Source: Paracoccaceae bacterium (GTDB lineage: Bacteria; Pseudomonadota; Alphaproteobacteria; Rhodobacterales; Rhodobacteraceae). Taken from it: a stretch of DNA of 64,000 nt. The translations under genes and the position numbers were made by a program. The notes beneath the pieces were generated by a model. The model made no database searches. It was not told where the DNA came from and saw only the letters and a list, made by a program, of their open reading frames with translations. The stretch covers positions 109,364 through 173,363 of the forward strand of contig CACLGX010000001.1 in assembly GCA_902606585.1 (NCBI GenBank), written 5' to 3'. Positions 1 through 10,158 of this stretch are shown piece by piece (the first letter of the stretch is position 1; each line of letters starts with the position of its first letter).

Positions 1-354
1 ATTTATTGTCGCAATTAAAAATGACTTAACAAATAAAGAGCGATATGAAAATTTTGGCTGGATGTATTTTCCGGCATCTATCAGGCCTCTAATCCCAATA
101 TAAACGAGAAAAATAATTCCTATGATTTTTAAGATCATCAGTGTTTCGGGAGTATTCACGATTATTGATGAAAGTCCGAGAATAGTGAGTGCCAAAAATA
201 GTGTTGCTTGGCTCAATATGGCCGCTACACAAACTAGACTTTTTCTAAAACCAAATTCACTTGCACTAGCGATACAATTAAGTGCGTTTGGTCCAGGCAT
301 TGTAACAAAGAGTGCCCAAAAGCCTATAAAAATAATCCAATCTTCTAAGGGCAT
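1..354 (-). CDS. LysE-family translocator, N-terminal part (runs off left edge)
   Basis: Hand translation of minus strand from CAT at 352-354: MPLEDWIIFIGFWALFVTMPGPNALNCIASASEFGFRKSLVCVAAILSQATLFLALTILG...; MPGPN motif and hydrophobic helices typical of LysE/RhtB. Open to the window edge, absent from ORF track. Confidence 0.8.
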   Translation of the reverse strand, partial: MPLEDWIIFIGFWALFVTMPGPNALNCIASASEFGFRKSLVCVAAILSQATLFLALTILGLSSIIVNTPETLMILKIIGIIFLVYIGIRGLIDAGKYIQPKFSYRSLFVKSFLIATIN

Positions 355-515
355 TGATAAATCGCTTTAAGTTAAGTCATGTCGTTGAGTAACTGATAAA
401 TTATCCATTTAATACAATAAAATCCCTGTCTTTTTTAGAGATCAAAATGCTTGGTAACTTTGGATCTGAATAGATTGACTTGTTTGTTGGATTAAAATTT
501 CGTACCGGCTTAGGA

Positions 516-1166
516 ATGAAACAGCGAAAATATTCTCCTCCAGCTACTCCGATTGATGTTGTTTACGAAGATTCCGATATTCTAGTCGTGAACAAGCCAG
601 AAGGTTTGCTGTCGGTTCCGGGTCGTGGTCTGCACTTACAAGACTGTTTGCTTAACAGAATACATGAAATTTTCCCAATGGCTCTATTAGTTCACCGTTT
701 GGATTGCGATACGTCAGGTCTAATTGTTTTTGCTATGAGTAAACATTCTCAAAGACAACTCTCAATGCAGTTTGAAAAGAGACTAATTAAAAAGACTTAC
801 GTTGCTCGTGTTTCGGGGCAAGTATCCGAAAAATCAGGATTAATTGAAAAGCCAATCATTGTGGATTGGCCGAATCGGCCATTACAGAAAGTTTGCTATG
901 AGACTGGTAAGCCGGCAATAACGAACTGGCGCCGTGTCAGAGCTGATCAAAATGAAAGTCGTTTGAAATTAAATCCTAAAACGGGCAGATCACATCAATT
1001 AAGGGTGCATTGTATGGTTATGGGGCACGTAATTTTAGGCGATCCTTTGTATGCAGAAGGAGAAGCAGTTAATTATGATAGATTGATGCTTCACTCAGAA
1101 GAATTAAGGTTAAATCATCCCGAGAGTGGAAGAGGTATGTCCTTTCGGTCAAAAGCGCCATTTTAG
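516..1166 (+). CDS. RluA-family pseudouridine synthase
   Basis: HRLDCDTSGLIVFA catalytic motif; VVNKPEGLLSVPG; GRSHQLRVHC. Internal ATG near 516 (MKQRKYSPP) preferred over the 480 start. Confidence 0.9.
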   Translation: MKQRKYSPPATPIDVVYEDSDILVVNKPEGLLSVPGRGLHLQDCLLNRIHEIFPMALLVHRLDCDTSGLIVFAMSKHSQRQLSMQFEKRLIKKTYVARVSGQVSEKSGLIEKPIIVDWPNRPLQKVCYETGKPAITNWRRVRADQNESRLKLNPKTGRSHQLRVHCMVMGHVILGDPLYAEGEAVNYDRLMLHSEELRLNHPESGRGMSFRSKAPF

Positions 1167-1186
1167 TTTGGTAGTTTAGTTTTAGC

Positions 1187-4072
1187 TTAACGAATTGGTG
1201 TTAGATATGAGCGCAACAATGCAACAGGGTGTGCGCGAAGACTGAACCGGAGCGCAGTATAATCTTCAATGACTTCCTCACCGGTTGTCATAACTGGTAA
1301 ATTAGGGCTAGGTTCGTTTATAAATTCGTCATCAAGGTCATCTGTAAATAAGGGAAGGGGTTTATGAGACTTTATAGCTTTTGCCTCCCACAGGGCTTTG
1401 CGGCGAGAATACCCAAGAGCTAAAAAAACATCTGCTTCTGCAAGGCGTGCTAATAAGTTTGGCGATATTCCTGCACGGCGCCAAACATCACGAACAGAAG
1501 AATATCCATTTCCGCGGGTTGTATTGATCCAGATTGCATCCTCTTCCTTCATTCCTTTGATTTGTCTAAAGCCAAGACGAACAGCATGACCACCGATCCC
1601 ATCAGGTTCAAGTGTATTATCCCAAAGACTATGATTTATGCATATAGGGTTTACAGTTACATTATGTTCTTTTGCATCTCTGATAATTTGTGCAGGTGCG
1701 TAAAAACCCATAGGTTGAGAATTGAGTAGGGCGCATGCAAATATTTGTGGATAATGAAATTTAACCCAAGCACTTGCATAGACCAATAGTGCAAAGCTAG
1801 CAGCATGACTTTCAGGAAAGCCGTATGAACCAAAACCTTCAATTTGAGAGAAACATCGCTTTGCAAAGTTTTCATCATAACCGTTCTTGAGCATTCCATT
1901 AATAAATCGGTTTAAGAACTCGCTGACATTTCCATGTTTTTTGAAAGTGGCTAGAGCTCTTCTTAATCGGTCAGCTTCATCAGGGCTGAAATTAGCGCCT
2001 ATAATTGCAATTTGCATTGCTTGCTCTTGGAAAAGAGGAACGCCAAGAGTTTTCCCTAATACTTCTCCAAGCTTGTCTGAAGGGAAATTGACAACTTCCT
2101 CACCATTTCTGCGGCGAATGTAAGGATGTACCATATCACCTTGAATTGGTCCCGGCCGCACAATTGCAACCTGAATAACAAGGTCATAAAAGCACCGAGG
2201 CTTCATTCTAGGTAAAAAATTCATTTGCGCACGGCTTTCTACTTGAAAAACACCAATGCTGTCGGCGCGGCATAGCATATTATAAACTTTAGGATCTTCG
2301 GCGGGTAGATTTGCTAACGTATAATCATCACCAAAATATTGTTGAATCATGTCAAAGCTTTTTCTGATGCAGGTCAGCATACCTAATGAAAGGATATCTA
2401 CTTTTAATATACCGAGGGCATCAATATCATCTTTGTCCCAAGCTATGACAGTTCGGTCTTCCATTGAGGCATTCTCAATTGGTACTAACTCATCTAAGCG
2501 TCCTTCAGTTATTACGAAACCACCCACATGCTGGCTCAAATGTCTTGGGAAACCAATAATTTCATCAATAATTTTAAGTGTGAGGTTTAAATGCCAATCT
2601 GACGGATTTAAACCAATCTCACGTATACGTTTTTCCTCTAACTTTTTTGTACTGAAAAACCCCCATAGTTGGGATGATAAAGCACTGACTGTATCTTTAC
2701 TAAGACCCATTGCAGTACCAACCTCTCGAACGGCGCGCTTGCCTCTATAATGAATCACTGTTGAGCAAAGGCCAGCGCGATGCCGACCATAGCGATTGTA
2801 AATGTACTGTATAATTTCCTCTCTACGTTCGTGTTCAAAATCAACATCGATATCAGGGGGCTCGTCGCGTGCTTCAGAAATAAATCTCTCGAAAACCATT
2901 GTTCCAATTTCTGGGCTGACTGATGTGACCCCAAGGCAGTAGCAAACAACTGAGTTTGCTGCAGAACCCCTACCTTGGCATAAAATATTACGGCTCCGTG
3001 CAAAAGTAACGATGTCATGAACAGTTAGGAAGTAAGGTTCATATTTTAATTTTCCTATAAGGTTTAGCTCATGATTTAGCATGGATTGCACTTTTTTGGG
3101 TGCTCCCGAAGGATATCTCCAATTGAGTCCCTCAATCGCTAACCTTTTTAAACGCTTTTGAGGGGTTTCCCCATTGCTTATTTCCAAAGGGTATTCATAC
3201 CTTAATTCATCTAGTGAAAACTGTAATTTATTTAAAATACGGATCGTATTATTTATTGCTGCCGGGTACCTAGAAAAAACCTGAAGTATTTCACTATATG
3301 AACGTAAGCGCCTTTCCGCATTTGGTAATGCATTTTTTCCTAATTGATCTACACTTTTACCTAGGCGAATTGCCGTTAGAACGTCTGCTAGTTTGCGGCG
3401 TTTGCTGTGGTGCATAATTGGATGTGTGCTAGCAACGAGATCACATCTAATAATTTTGGATAGTTTTCTGATGTTTTTAAATCTTTTAGGATCGATTCCA
3501 TCATATTCTGGTGTTAATACTATATAGACATCTTGATTAAATCTGTTCTTAAGAAGGGCGCTATTTTCTAACCACAGTTTTGACTTTTTCAAGTTCCATG
3601 GAGTTTCTGGCGAATGAATAAGAAGTACTACTTCATCTAGCTCCTCAATGATTTCACTTATAACTAAATCACATAAACCTTTGTTGTTGCGCAGCCTACC
3701 TTTAGATAGACAACGACATAATGTACCCCATCCTTTGCGTGACTTAGGCAGTACCGTTACTTCAAACCCGTCTATTAATTGTAATTTTGAGCCAGGTACC
3801 AATCTCGGTATTGTATTTAGACTTAATGAGGGAGGTTTTTTAATATTTTGGGGTCGGGGAGGTCCTATTAAATCTTTACTTTCGCGGTCTTTTACGAAGC
3901 GCTTTATATCTCGTGCCGCATTGTATGCTCTCACGATTCCAGTAACTGAATTGACATCAGCTATTGCAATAGCTGGCAGGCCAAGAAGTGCAGCACGCAT
4001 CATGTATTCTTCAGGATGTGAAGCCCCAGTTAAAAATGTAAAGTTTGATATTATTGATAATTCAGCAAACAT
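1187..4072 (-). CDS. dnaE2: Error-prone DNA polymerase III alpha subunit DnaE2 (C-terminally short)
   Basis: N-terminal PHP domain (FAELSIISNFTFLTGASHPEE), PDIDVDFEHERREEII catalytic motif, KVDILSLGMLTC, GYGFPESHAASFALLVY. Ends at ...LRAHPVALLRSYLTPIR*. Confidence 0.93.
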   Translation of the reverse strand: MFAELSIISNFTFLTGASHPEEYMMRAALLGLPAIAIADVNSVTGIVRAYNAARDIKRFVKDRESKDLIGPPRPQNIKKPPSLSLNTIPRLVPGSKLQLIDGFEVTVLPKSRKGWGTLCRCLSKGRLRNNKGLCDLVISEIIEELDEVVLLIHSPETPWNLKKSKLWLENSALLKNRFNQDVYIVLTPEYDGIDPKRFKNIRKLSKIIRCDLVASTHPIMHHSKRRKLADVLTAIRLGKSVDQLGKNALPNAERRLRSYSEILQVFSRYPAAINNTIRILNKLQFSLDELRYEYPLEISNGETPQKRLKRLAIEGLNWRYPSGAPKKVQSMLNHELNLIGKLKYEPYFLTVHDIVTFARSRNILCQGRGSAANSVVCYCLGVTSVSPEIGTMVFERFISEARDEPPDIDVDFEHERREEIIQYIYNRYGRHRAGLCSTVIHYRGKRAVREVGTAMGLSKDTVSALSSQLWGFFSTKKLEEKRIREIGLNPSDWHLNLTLKIIDEIIGFPRHLSQHVGGFVITEGRLDELVPIENASMEDRTVIAWDKDDIDALGILKVDILSLGMLTCIRKSFDMIQQYFGDDYTLANLPAEDPKVYNMLCRADSIGVFQVESRAQMNFLPRMKPRCFYDLVIQVAIVRPGPIQGDMVHPYIRRRNGEEVVNFPSDKLGEVLGKTLGVPLFQEQAMQIAIIGANFSPDEADRLRRALATFKKHGNVSEFLNRFINGMLKNGYDENFAKRCFSQIEGFGSYGFPESHAASFALLVYASAWVKFHYPQIFACALLNSQPMGFYAPAQIIRDAKEHNVTVNPICINHSLWDNTLEPDGIGGHAVRLGFRQIKGMKEEDAIWINTTRGNGYSSVRDVWRRAGISPNLLARLAEADVFLALGYSRRKALWEAKAIKSHKPLPLFTDDLDDEFINEPSPNLPVMTTGEEVIEDYTALRFSLRAHPVALLRSYLTPIR

Positions 4073-4084
4073 ACAAATAAATAT

Positions 4085-4099
4085 GTTCTTGTTTTGTTC
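4085..4099. promoter_or_regulatory. Putative LexA (SOS) box GTTC-N7-GTTC upstream of dnaE2
   Basis: Sequence GTTCTTGTTTTGTTC, exact match to the alphaproteobacterial LexA consensus GTTC-N7-GTTC; ends 12 bp upstream of the dnaE2 start codon (4072). Confidence 0.65.
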
Positions 4100-4174
4100 T
4101 TTGTCTAGTAGTAGTTTTATATTTTGTATTATTTTTGAAGCAAAGACTTGATTACAACACTTTTGTCTACAAAC

Positions 4175-4513
4175 TTACACAACGGCTCTAATTAATTTAC
4201 GCTCTAAAATATGTATTACTTTTTTCAAATCATGACCTCTTTTTAAAATTTGGCCATCCATGCCTATTACCGCATATTCACCTTGTTTATTTCGTAATTT
4301 TGGGCGTTTTTCTATTCGATAAAGAGGGTTCTCCGCTGTTCTGCGAAAAATTGAAAATACTGCCACGTCGTTAAGTGCCGAAATGCCATAGTCTCTCCAC
4401 TCGCCAGCAGCTACCATTTTGCCATAGATAGATAATATAATTGCTAGCTCTTTCCGATTAAATGAAATTACTTGAAGTGATTTTCGGCCAGGAAATGGTG
4501 TCAGTTTGTTCAT
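4175..4513 (-). CDS. DUF2794 domain-containing protein
   Basis: VAAGEWRDYGI...AVFSIFRRTAENPLYRIEKRPKLRNKQGEYAVIGMDGQILKRGHDL characteristic of DUF2794. Confidence 0.8.
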   Translation of the reverse strand: MNKLTPFPGRKSLQVISFNRKELAIILSIYGKMVAAGEWRDYGISALNDVAVFSIFRRTAENPLYRIEKRPKLRNKQGEYAVIGMDGQILKRGHDLKKVIHILERKLIRAVV

Positions 4514-4582
4514 AGTAAAAGATTTGCGGTCTTTACGTTCAAAATCAAGTTAAAATAAATTAATTGATTTCTATAATTTTGA

Positions 4583-5452
4583 TCAAATTAGATCCGCATG
4601 CTTAAGTGCTGAATTAATTTTTTGTTTGGTTGGTTCTGAAAGTGGAGTTAGTGGAAGACGCACCTCATCTTTACATAATCCTAATTTATTCATTGCGTAT
4701 TTGGCACCAACTAGACCAGGTTCTGTAAAAATAGCTTTATGCAAGGGCATTAATTTATCTTGGATTTTGAGGGCTAGGGAATAGTCACTTGCTAAAGTTG
4801 CTTCCTGCATCTTTGAACACAGCCCTGGAGCAACATTTGCAGTAACAGAAATACAACCAACACCTCCTTGAGCATTAAACCCATGTGCTGTTGCATCTTC
4901 TCCAGACAGTTGTATGAAGTCATCACCACAGGTTAAACGTTGATCACAAACTCTGGCTAAATCGCCTGTGGCATCTTTTACACCTATAATCTCATTCAAT
5001 TTTGCTAATTCACCCATGGTTTCAGGTGACATATCTACGACAGATCGCCCTGGAATATTATAGATAACTATTGGAAGGCCAATCTTTGTTAACTCAGTGA
5101 AGTGAGCTATCAGGCCTGCCTGGGTTGGCTTGTTATAATAAGGAGTAACTACAAGAGCAGCGTTTGCTCCGGCATTTTTAGCATGTTCTACAAATCTAAT
5201 TGCCTCGGCAGTGTTATTTGAGCCGGCACCAGCTATAACCGGGACCCTGCCTGCTGCTTCGTTAATAACTTCGCTAACTACTTGCTCATGCTCAGTATGC
5301 GTTAAGGTAGGGCTTTCACCGGTTGTGCCAACGGGCACAAGTCCATGACTTCCTTGTTCTATATGCCAATTTACAAGTTTCCGCAGCGCCTTCACATCTA
5401 CATTGCCGTTGTTAAACGGTGTGACCATTGCTGGTAATGACCCTTTAAACAT
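4583..5452 (-). CDS. dapA: 4-hydroxy-tetrahydrodipicolinate synthase
   Basis: [16 protein letters not shown]...[17 protein letters not shown]...[13 protein letters not shown]...[11 protein letters not shown]...GVKDATGDL. Confidence 0.95.
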   Translation of the reverse strand: MFKGSLPAMVTPFNNGNVDVKALRKLVNWHIEQGSHGLVPVGTTGESPTLTHTEHEQVVSEVINEAAGRVPVIAGAGSNNTAEAIRFVEHAKNAGANAALVVTPYYNKPTQAGLIAHFTELTKIGLPIVIYNIPGRSVVDMSPETMGELAKLNEIIGVKDATGDLARVCDQRLTCGDDFIQLSGEDATAHGFNAQGGVGCISVTANVAPGLCSKMQEATLASDYSLALKIQDKLMPLHKAIFTEPGLVGAKYAMNKLGLCKDEVRLPLTPLSEPTKQKINSALKHADLI

Positions 5453-5563
5453 GAAACACTCCTTATAGTTTATATGCAAACTAAGAATTTCCTAAAAAGC
5501 AACATTGCTTAACTTAAATTGCACAGTACACTTAAAGTACCGTATTTAGGTTCTGGATCAAAA

Positions 5564-7525
5564 ATGCAAGCAAAGTTGCGATATATTACATTATTTCTTT
5601 TTTTGTTTTTCACCGCGGCAGATGCTCAGGCGCCACTAAGACCTTTAGAGTCTGCCTTCAAGGCTATGGAAAATGAAGAATGGGATAAAGCCTTTCTACT
5701 TGCTGATAAAGATGGGGATTTGGGTTACTCTATAATTTTGTGGCATTATTTAAGAGAAGGTTTAGGACGACCAGATCAAGCCTTGAGTTTTTTGAAACAA
5801 AATTCTGATTGGCCAGGGCTACCTTATCTCAGGAAAAGATCTGAAAAAACTTTTTTAAATGCTTCGGATAAGGACGTTTTAGCGTTCTTTGATTTGGGAA
5901 AACCTCAAACTGGTTTGGGGAGCCTAGTTTATGCACTTGCGCTGAAGCGGGACGGGCAAAAATTTAAGGCAAGTCTTGTTGCTCAAGCAGCCTGGGCTGA
6001 TCAAAGTATGAATAAGAATACAACTTTTGAGATTATTGAAAATTTCCGAACAAATTTACTTCCTTTAAAAGATAATCGTTTTGAGTTTCTCCTATGGGAA
6101 AAAGATAAAGCCTCATTAAATGCGATGTCTTTTTTATTGAGTGATACGCAAAAAGCGGTAGCTGATACTATTTTTTCTCTTTATGCGAATAAAAAAAGTG
6201 TATCTGCAAAAATTAATTCTTTACCTCCAGAGTGGAAGAAACATCCTGTAGTGATGCATGCGCGTTTCGAATGGCGACTTAGAAATAATCTTCGGGATTC
6301 GGCTCTCCAAGTTTTAGAAGAATATAGTAAATCTGCCAGGCATTTATCTCAGCCGCCAAAATGGGCTGAAAGAAGAGAAATTTTAGCTCGTGATCTGATG
6401 TATAGCAAACAGTATAAAAAGGCTTATAATATTTCGTCTAATCACTATCTTGAAGAAGGTGATACTTATGCTGTTCTAGAATGGCTTTCTGGGTATTTAG
6501 CATTGGAAAAGTTGAATAACGCAGAGCTGGCCCTCAAGCATTTCAAGAATTTTGTAGTCGCGGTAGATGCTCCAATTTCATTAGGGCGGGGTCTTTATTG
6601 GCTCGGAAGAACATACGAAAAGCAAGGCAAGATGGATGTTGCACAACAAATTTATCAAATAGCAGCCGATCGTTGGGAAACCTACTACGGTTTGCTGGCA
6701 GCCGAAAAAGTGGGAAGGACGGTAGATATGACAGTTCTAAATACTTCTCACTCCAAGTCATGGAAGAATGCAAGTTTTTCAAATGGTTCAGTTTTTAAAG
6801 CAGCTTTGCTACTGTTTGCTGCAAATAGGGAAGTACTCGCAGAGCGCTTTCTCACCCATTTAACCGAAACATTATCTGATGAGGATATATTAAGATTAGT
6901 TGATTTTTTAGAAGAAAACCAAAAGGCTCATGAGCTGGTTATGGTTGCAAAAAGAGCAGCAAGTCAAAGCAAGATTTTCCCAAGGCCTTATTTTGCGCTT
7001 CACCCGGTGGCAGATATACCACAAAGAATTCCTCCAGAAATGACGTTGGCTATAGCGCGTCGGGAAAGCGAATTCTATCCGAAAGTTGAATCACCTGTTG
7101 GAGCTCTTGGCATGATGCAAGTAATGCCAAAGACAGCTAAAGAAATGGCAAAAAGGTTAGGCTTGAAATTTTCATCTGAAAGAATGTTATCAGATTGGAA
7201 ATATAATGCTGAGATTGGAATAGCATATCTGGAAGAGCTCTCTGAAAGGTATGATGGCAATCCAATTCTCATGGCAGCCGCATATAATGCTGGGCCATCT
7301 CGTGCTGACCGTTGGATTGAGCTTCTGGGAGATCCACGAAACCCAAAAGTTGATTTGGTCCAGTGGGTTGAAAGTATCCCTTTTGAAGAAACACGTAATT
7401 ACGTTATGCGAGTTTCAGAAAGCCTTCCAAACTATAAAGTAAGACTGAAAAAAGAACCTCCTAAATCTTTTTATTTTTACCTTAAAGGTTCAGGCTTTTT
7501 GCCGCTCGCGCCAAAAAGTGAATAA
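5564..7525 (+). CDS. slt: Soluble lytic murein transglycosylase (SLT domain)
   Basis: Signal peptide, long alpha-helical N-terminal region, C-terminal ARRESEFYPKVESPVGALGMMQVMPKTAKEMA...AAYNAGPSRADRW. Confidence 0.9.
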   Translation: MQAKLRYITLFLFLFFTAADAQAPLRPLESAFKAMENEEWDKAFLLADKDGDLGYSIILWHYLREGLGRPDQALSFLKQNSDWPGLPYLRKRSEKTFLNASDKDVLAFFDLGKPQTGLGSLVYALALKRDGQKFKASLVAQAAWADQSMNKNTTFEIIENFRTNLLPLKDNRFEFLLWEKDKASLNAMSFLLSDTQKAVADTIFSLYANKKSVSAKINSLPPEWKKHPVVMHARFEWRLRNNLRDSALQVLEEYSKSARHLSQPPKWAERREILARDLMYSKQYKKAYNISSNHYLEEGDTYAVLEWLSGYLALEKLNNAELALKHFKNFVVAVDAPISLGRGLYWLGRTYEKQGKMDVAQQIYQIAADRWETYYGLLAAEKVGRTVDMTVLNTSHSKSWKNASFSNGSVFKAALLLFAANREVLAERFLTHLTETLSDEDILRLVDFLEENQKAHELVMVAKRAASQSKIFPRPYFALHPVADIPQRIPPEMTLAIARRESEFYPKVESPVGALGMMQVMPKTAKEMAKRLGLKFSSERMLSDWKYNAEIGIAYLEELSERYDGNPILMAAAYNAGPSRADRWIELLGDPRNPKVDLVQWVESIPFEETRNYVMRVSESLPNYKVRLKKEPPKSFYFYLKGSGFLPLAPKSE

Positions 7526-8353
7526 TCCAGCGAGCACAACAAGTAATGCGCCTATAGCAAGATGTGTCTCCAGATTTTCACTAAATATCCAAAGACCAAT
7601 AATTGTCGCGAAGAGAAGTTGTAAATAAGCGAAAGGTTGAAGCGAACTTGCTTCTGCGACTTCATAACACTTTATAAGCAAATAATGTGCTAAACACGCA
7701 AGAACACAAAGCAAACCTAACCAGGCCCAGTCGATATGCTCTAAAGGAACCCAGTAGCCGCTTCCAACAGCCGACATTACAATTGCCCCAATTATTCCAG
7801 TCCAGAAAAATGAAGTAATTGTACTGTCTTGGAGGGCTACATATCTTGTCAGCAGGCTGTACAAAGCAAACATAAGAGCAGCAATCAAGGGAATTATCGC
7901 CTGCAAAGAGAAAACATTATTAGTTGGTTTCAATATGATCATCACACCAACAAAACCGATAAAAATTGCAGACCACCTTTTCCAACCAACATATTCTTTC
8001 AAAACTGGTCCAGATAATGCCGCTACCAGTAGTGGGTAAATTGAAAAAACAGCATGACTCTCGATCAAGCCCAACAAAGTAAAACTCGTAATCATCACAA
8101 TAACTTCGAAAGCGAGCAATGCCCCACGAAAAATCTGTAAAAAAGGTTGTTTTGTTGATGCCACCCTGCGAAGCCCACCAGGCTGTCGGGAACATAAAAC
8201 AAATACAAATATAGCAAAAAACCAATACCGAATCATAACAATAAAAAAAACATTGTATTCGCGTGCCAGATATTGCGATATCCCATCTTGAATAGCGAAA
8301 ATTAACATAGTTACCGCCATAAGCGATATTCCTAATTTCGGATTACTTGTCAT
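7490..8353 (-). CDS. EamA/DMT-family transporter
   Basis: About ten hydrophobic helices, two EamA-like repeats (RGALLAFEVIVMITSFTLLGLIESHAVFSIYPLLVA). Confidence 0.85.
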   Translation of the reverse strand: MTSNPKLGISLMAVTMLIFAIQDGISQYLAREYNVFFIVMIRYWFFAIFVFVLCSRQPGGLRRVASTKQPFLQIFRGALLAFEVIVMITSFTLLGLIESHAVFSIYPLLVAALSGPVLKEYVGWKRWSAIFIGFVGVMIILKPTNNVFSLQAIIPLIAALMFALYSLLTRYVALQDSTITSFFWTGIIGAIVMSAVGSGYWVPLEHIDWAWLGLLCVLACLAHYLLIKCYEVAEASSLQPFAYLQLLFATIIGLWIFSENLETHLAIGALLVVLAGLFTFWRERQKA

Positions 8354-9087
8354 GATTTTTTGATCGCGATTGTCATGTGTCGCTTGCGCCCAAAACCTTT
8401 AGTTCGTTCAACTTCAAAGCCTGCTAAACTTAAATTTCTGCGCACGATACCTGCTGCAGAGTAAGTTGATAATGTACCTTTATTAGCTGTACATCTATAG
8501 ACTTCATTCAATAATTCTTCCTCCCACAGTTCAGGGTTTTTAGCTGGAGAAAAACCGTCCAAGAACCAACAATTAGCTTTTATATCGACATTTTTAATTG
8601 TGCGTCGTGCATCACCCAAAATAAGTTGCAGGTTGTAGTCTCTACCATATAGCACCCCTTTTTCTAGGAGCTCGATCCAAAGAGACGAAAACTCATGTTT
8701 AATGCTACTCAATTCAACAAATTCATTTTGTGCTTTGACCATGTCTTCTGGTTTCATCGGAAACGTTTCAAAGGAAGTAAAAGAAAGTTTCCCTTTTTGT
8801 TTTTTTAGTCTCCATTGCCACAGAGTTGACAAAAAATTCAGTCCAGTCCCAAATCCCAATTCGGCAATCTTGAACCCATCTTTCAGCCTTTGAGGAAGTT
8901 TATTACCATTTAAAAAAACATGACGAACTTCCTCCAAACCATTATCCAGCGAGTAGTATGGATCATCAAATTTTTGAGCTATTGGTATTCGACCATTTTG
9001 CCAAACAAGATTTGGGTAAGTATAGTTTGTCAAAGGCTTGCACTTTTCTTTTGTCACCTCTATCGCTCGTGTATTAGCAGGTGACAA
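8350..9087 (-). CDS. mnmD: tRNA (5-methylaminomethyl-2-thiouridine) methyltransferase MnmD (stand-alone methyltransferase half of MnmC)
   Basis: GNKLPQRLKDGFKIAELGFGTGLNFLSTLWQWR...CWFLDGFSPAKNPELWEEELLNEVYRCTANKGTLSTYSAAGIVRRNLSLAGFEVERTKGFGRKRHM. TTG start at 9087 or GTG at about 9057. Confidence 0.88.
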   Translation of the reverse strand: MSPANTRAIEVTKEKCKPLTNYTYPNLVWQNGRIPIAQKFDDPYYSLDNGLEEVRHVFLNGNKLPQRLKDGFKIAELGFGTGLNFLSTLWQWRLKKQKGKLSFTSFETFPMKPEDMVKAQNEFVELSSIKHEFSSLWIELLEKGVLYGRDYNLQLILGDARRTIKNVDIKANCWFLDGFSPAKNPELWEEELLNEVYRCTANKGTLSTYSAAGIVRRNLSLAGFEVERTKGFGRKRHMTIAIKKS

Positions 9088-9093
9088 GAGCGA

Positions 9094-10131
9094 ATGATAG
9101 ACATCACGATAAGAGGTGCTGGGATTATGGGGCTAACACTCGCCTGGCATTGTCTTAATTTGGGCGCGTCAGTAAGAGTTATTGATCCAAATGGCATTGC
9201 TAATGGAGCCAGTGGCGGTATCGTAGGAGCGCTAGCGCCTCATGTTCCAGAAAAATGGAACACTAAGAAACAATTCCAACTTGAGAGTTTGCTTTATAGT
9301 CAGGAGTTTTGGAGATCTGTAGACAGTGTTTCTGGACTGAAAAGTGGATATAGAAGGACTGGTAGATTACAGCCTTTGATGGATGAATCTAGCCTTGCCT
9401 TGGCTCAGAAAAGGAAAGAAAGTGCCGATAATCTTTGGAAAAATTTTGCGACTTGGGAGATCATAGATAATAGTAAAGATTGGGAATTAATGTCACCTAC
9501 AGGCCTATGGGTCTTTGATACATTGTCTGCAATAATCCAACCTAGATTGGCTTGTTTATCCTTGGCTCAAGCCTTGAAAAATAAAGGGTGCAAGTTTCTT
9601 TTAGAAGGAAAAAATCAAGGTAAAGTTATTTGGGCAACTGGTGTCCATGACCTCAGTAGAATATCAAGAAAATTAGACAACAATTTTGGAAGCGGCGTAA
9701 AAGGACAAGCGGCATTATTTAAATTAAAAAAGCCAAATTCAGCACAACTCTTTGCAGAAACTTTACATTTCATCCCACATTTTGATGGTACACTTGCTGT
9801 TGGTTCAACATCCGAACGTAGTTTTGAACATGAAGGTACCAACGATGATAATTTAAAGGCTTTGATTTTAAAAGCGTCAAACATTTTACCAGAACTAAGG
9901 GGTAAAGATCCAATTTTCACCTGGGCAAATGTCCGGCCGCGTTCTCGTTCTAGAGCACCAGTATTAGGTAAACATCCGCTTTTTCCTTCAGAATTCATAA
10001 TGAATGGTGGCTTTAAAATAGGCTTAGGTATGGCACCCCAAATGGGGAAAGTTTTTTCAGAATTTTTACTATTAAATGAAAATAATATTCCGTCTGATTT
10101 TTTGCCAGACGTTAGCTTATCGCTTAGTTAA
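9094..10131 (+). CDS. mnmC: FAD-dependent oxidoreductase, MnmC C-terminal-like
   Basis: N-terminal dinucleotide-binding IRGAGIMGLTLAWHCLNLGASVRVIDPNG; DAO fold; VRPRSRSRAPVLG; divergent partner of mnmD. Confidence 0.75.
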   Translation: MIDITIRGAGIMGLTLAWHCLNLGASVRVIDPNGIANGASGGIVGALAPHVPEKWNTKKQFQLESLLYSQEFWRSVDSVSGLKSGYRRTGRLQPLMDESSLALAQKRKESADNLWKNFATWEIIDNSKDWELMSPTGLWVFDTLSAIIQPRLACLSLAQALKNKGCKFLLEGKNQGKVIWATGVHDLSRISRKLDNNFGSGVKGQAALFKLKKPNSAQLFAETLHFIPHFDGTLAVGSTSERSFEHEGTNDDNLKALILKASNILPELRGKDPIFTWANVRPRSRSRAPVLGKHPLFPSEFIMNGGFKIGLGMAPQMGKVFSEFLLLNENNIPSDFLPDVSLSLS

Positions 10132-10158
10132 ATCTAATCTAGGTTTTATCTTTTTAAT

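Noticed and set aside
122-370. 82-aa plus-strand ORF at the left edge
   Set aside because: Antisense to the hand-translated LysE-family protein, which has clear family features.
3648-4151. 167-aa plus-strand ORF antisense to dnaE2
   Set aside because: Sits inside a well-supported conserved gene on the other strand; composition is a mirror of the dnaE2 codons, no recognisable domain.
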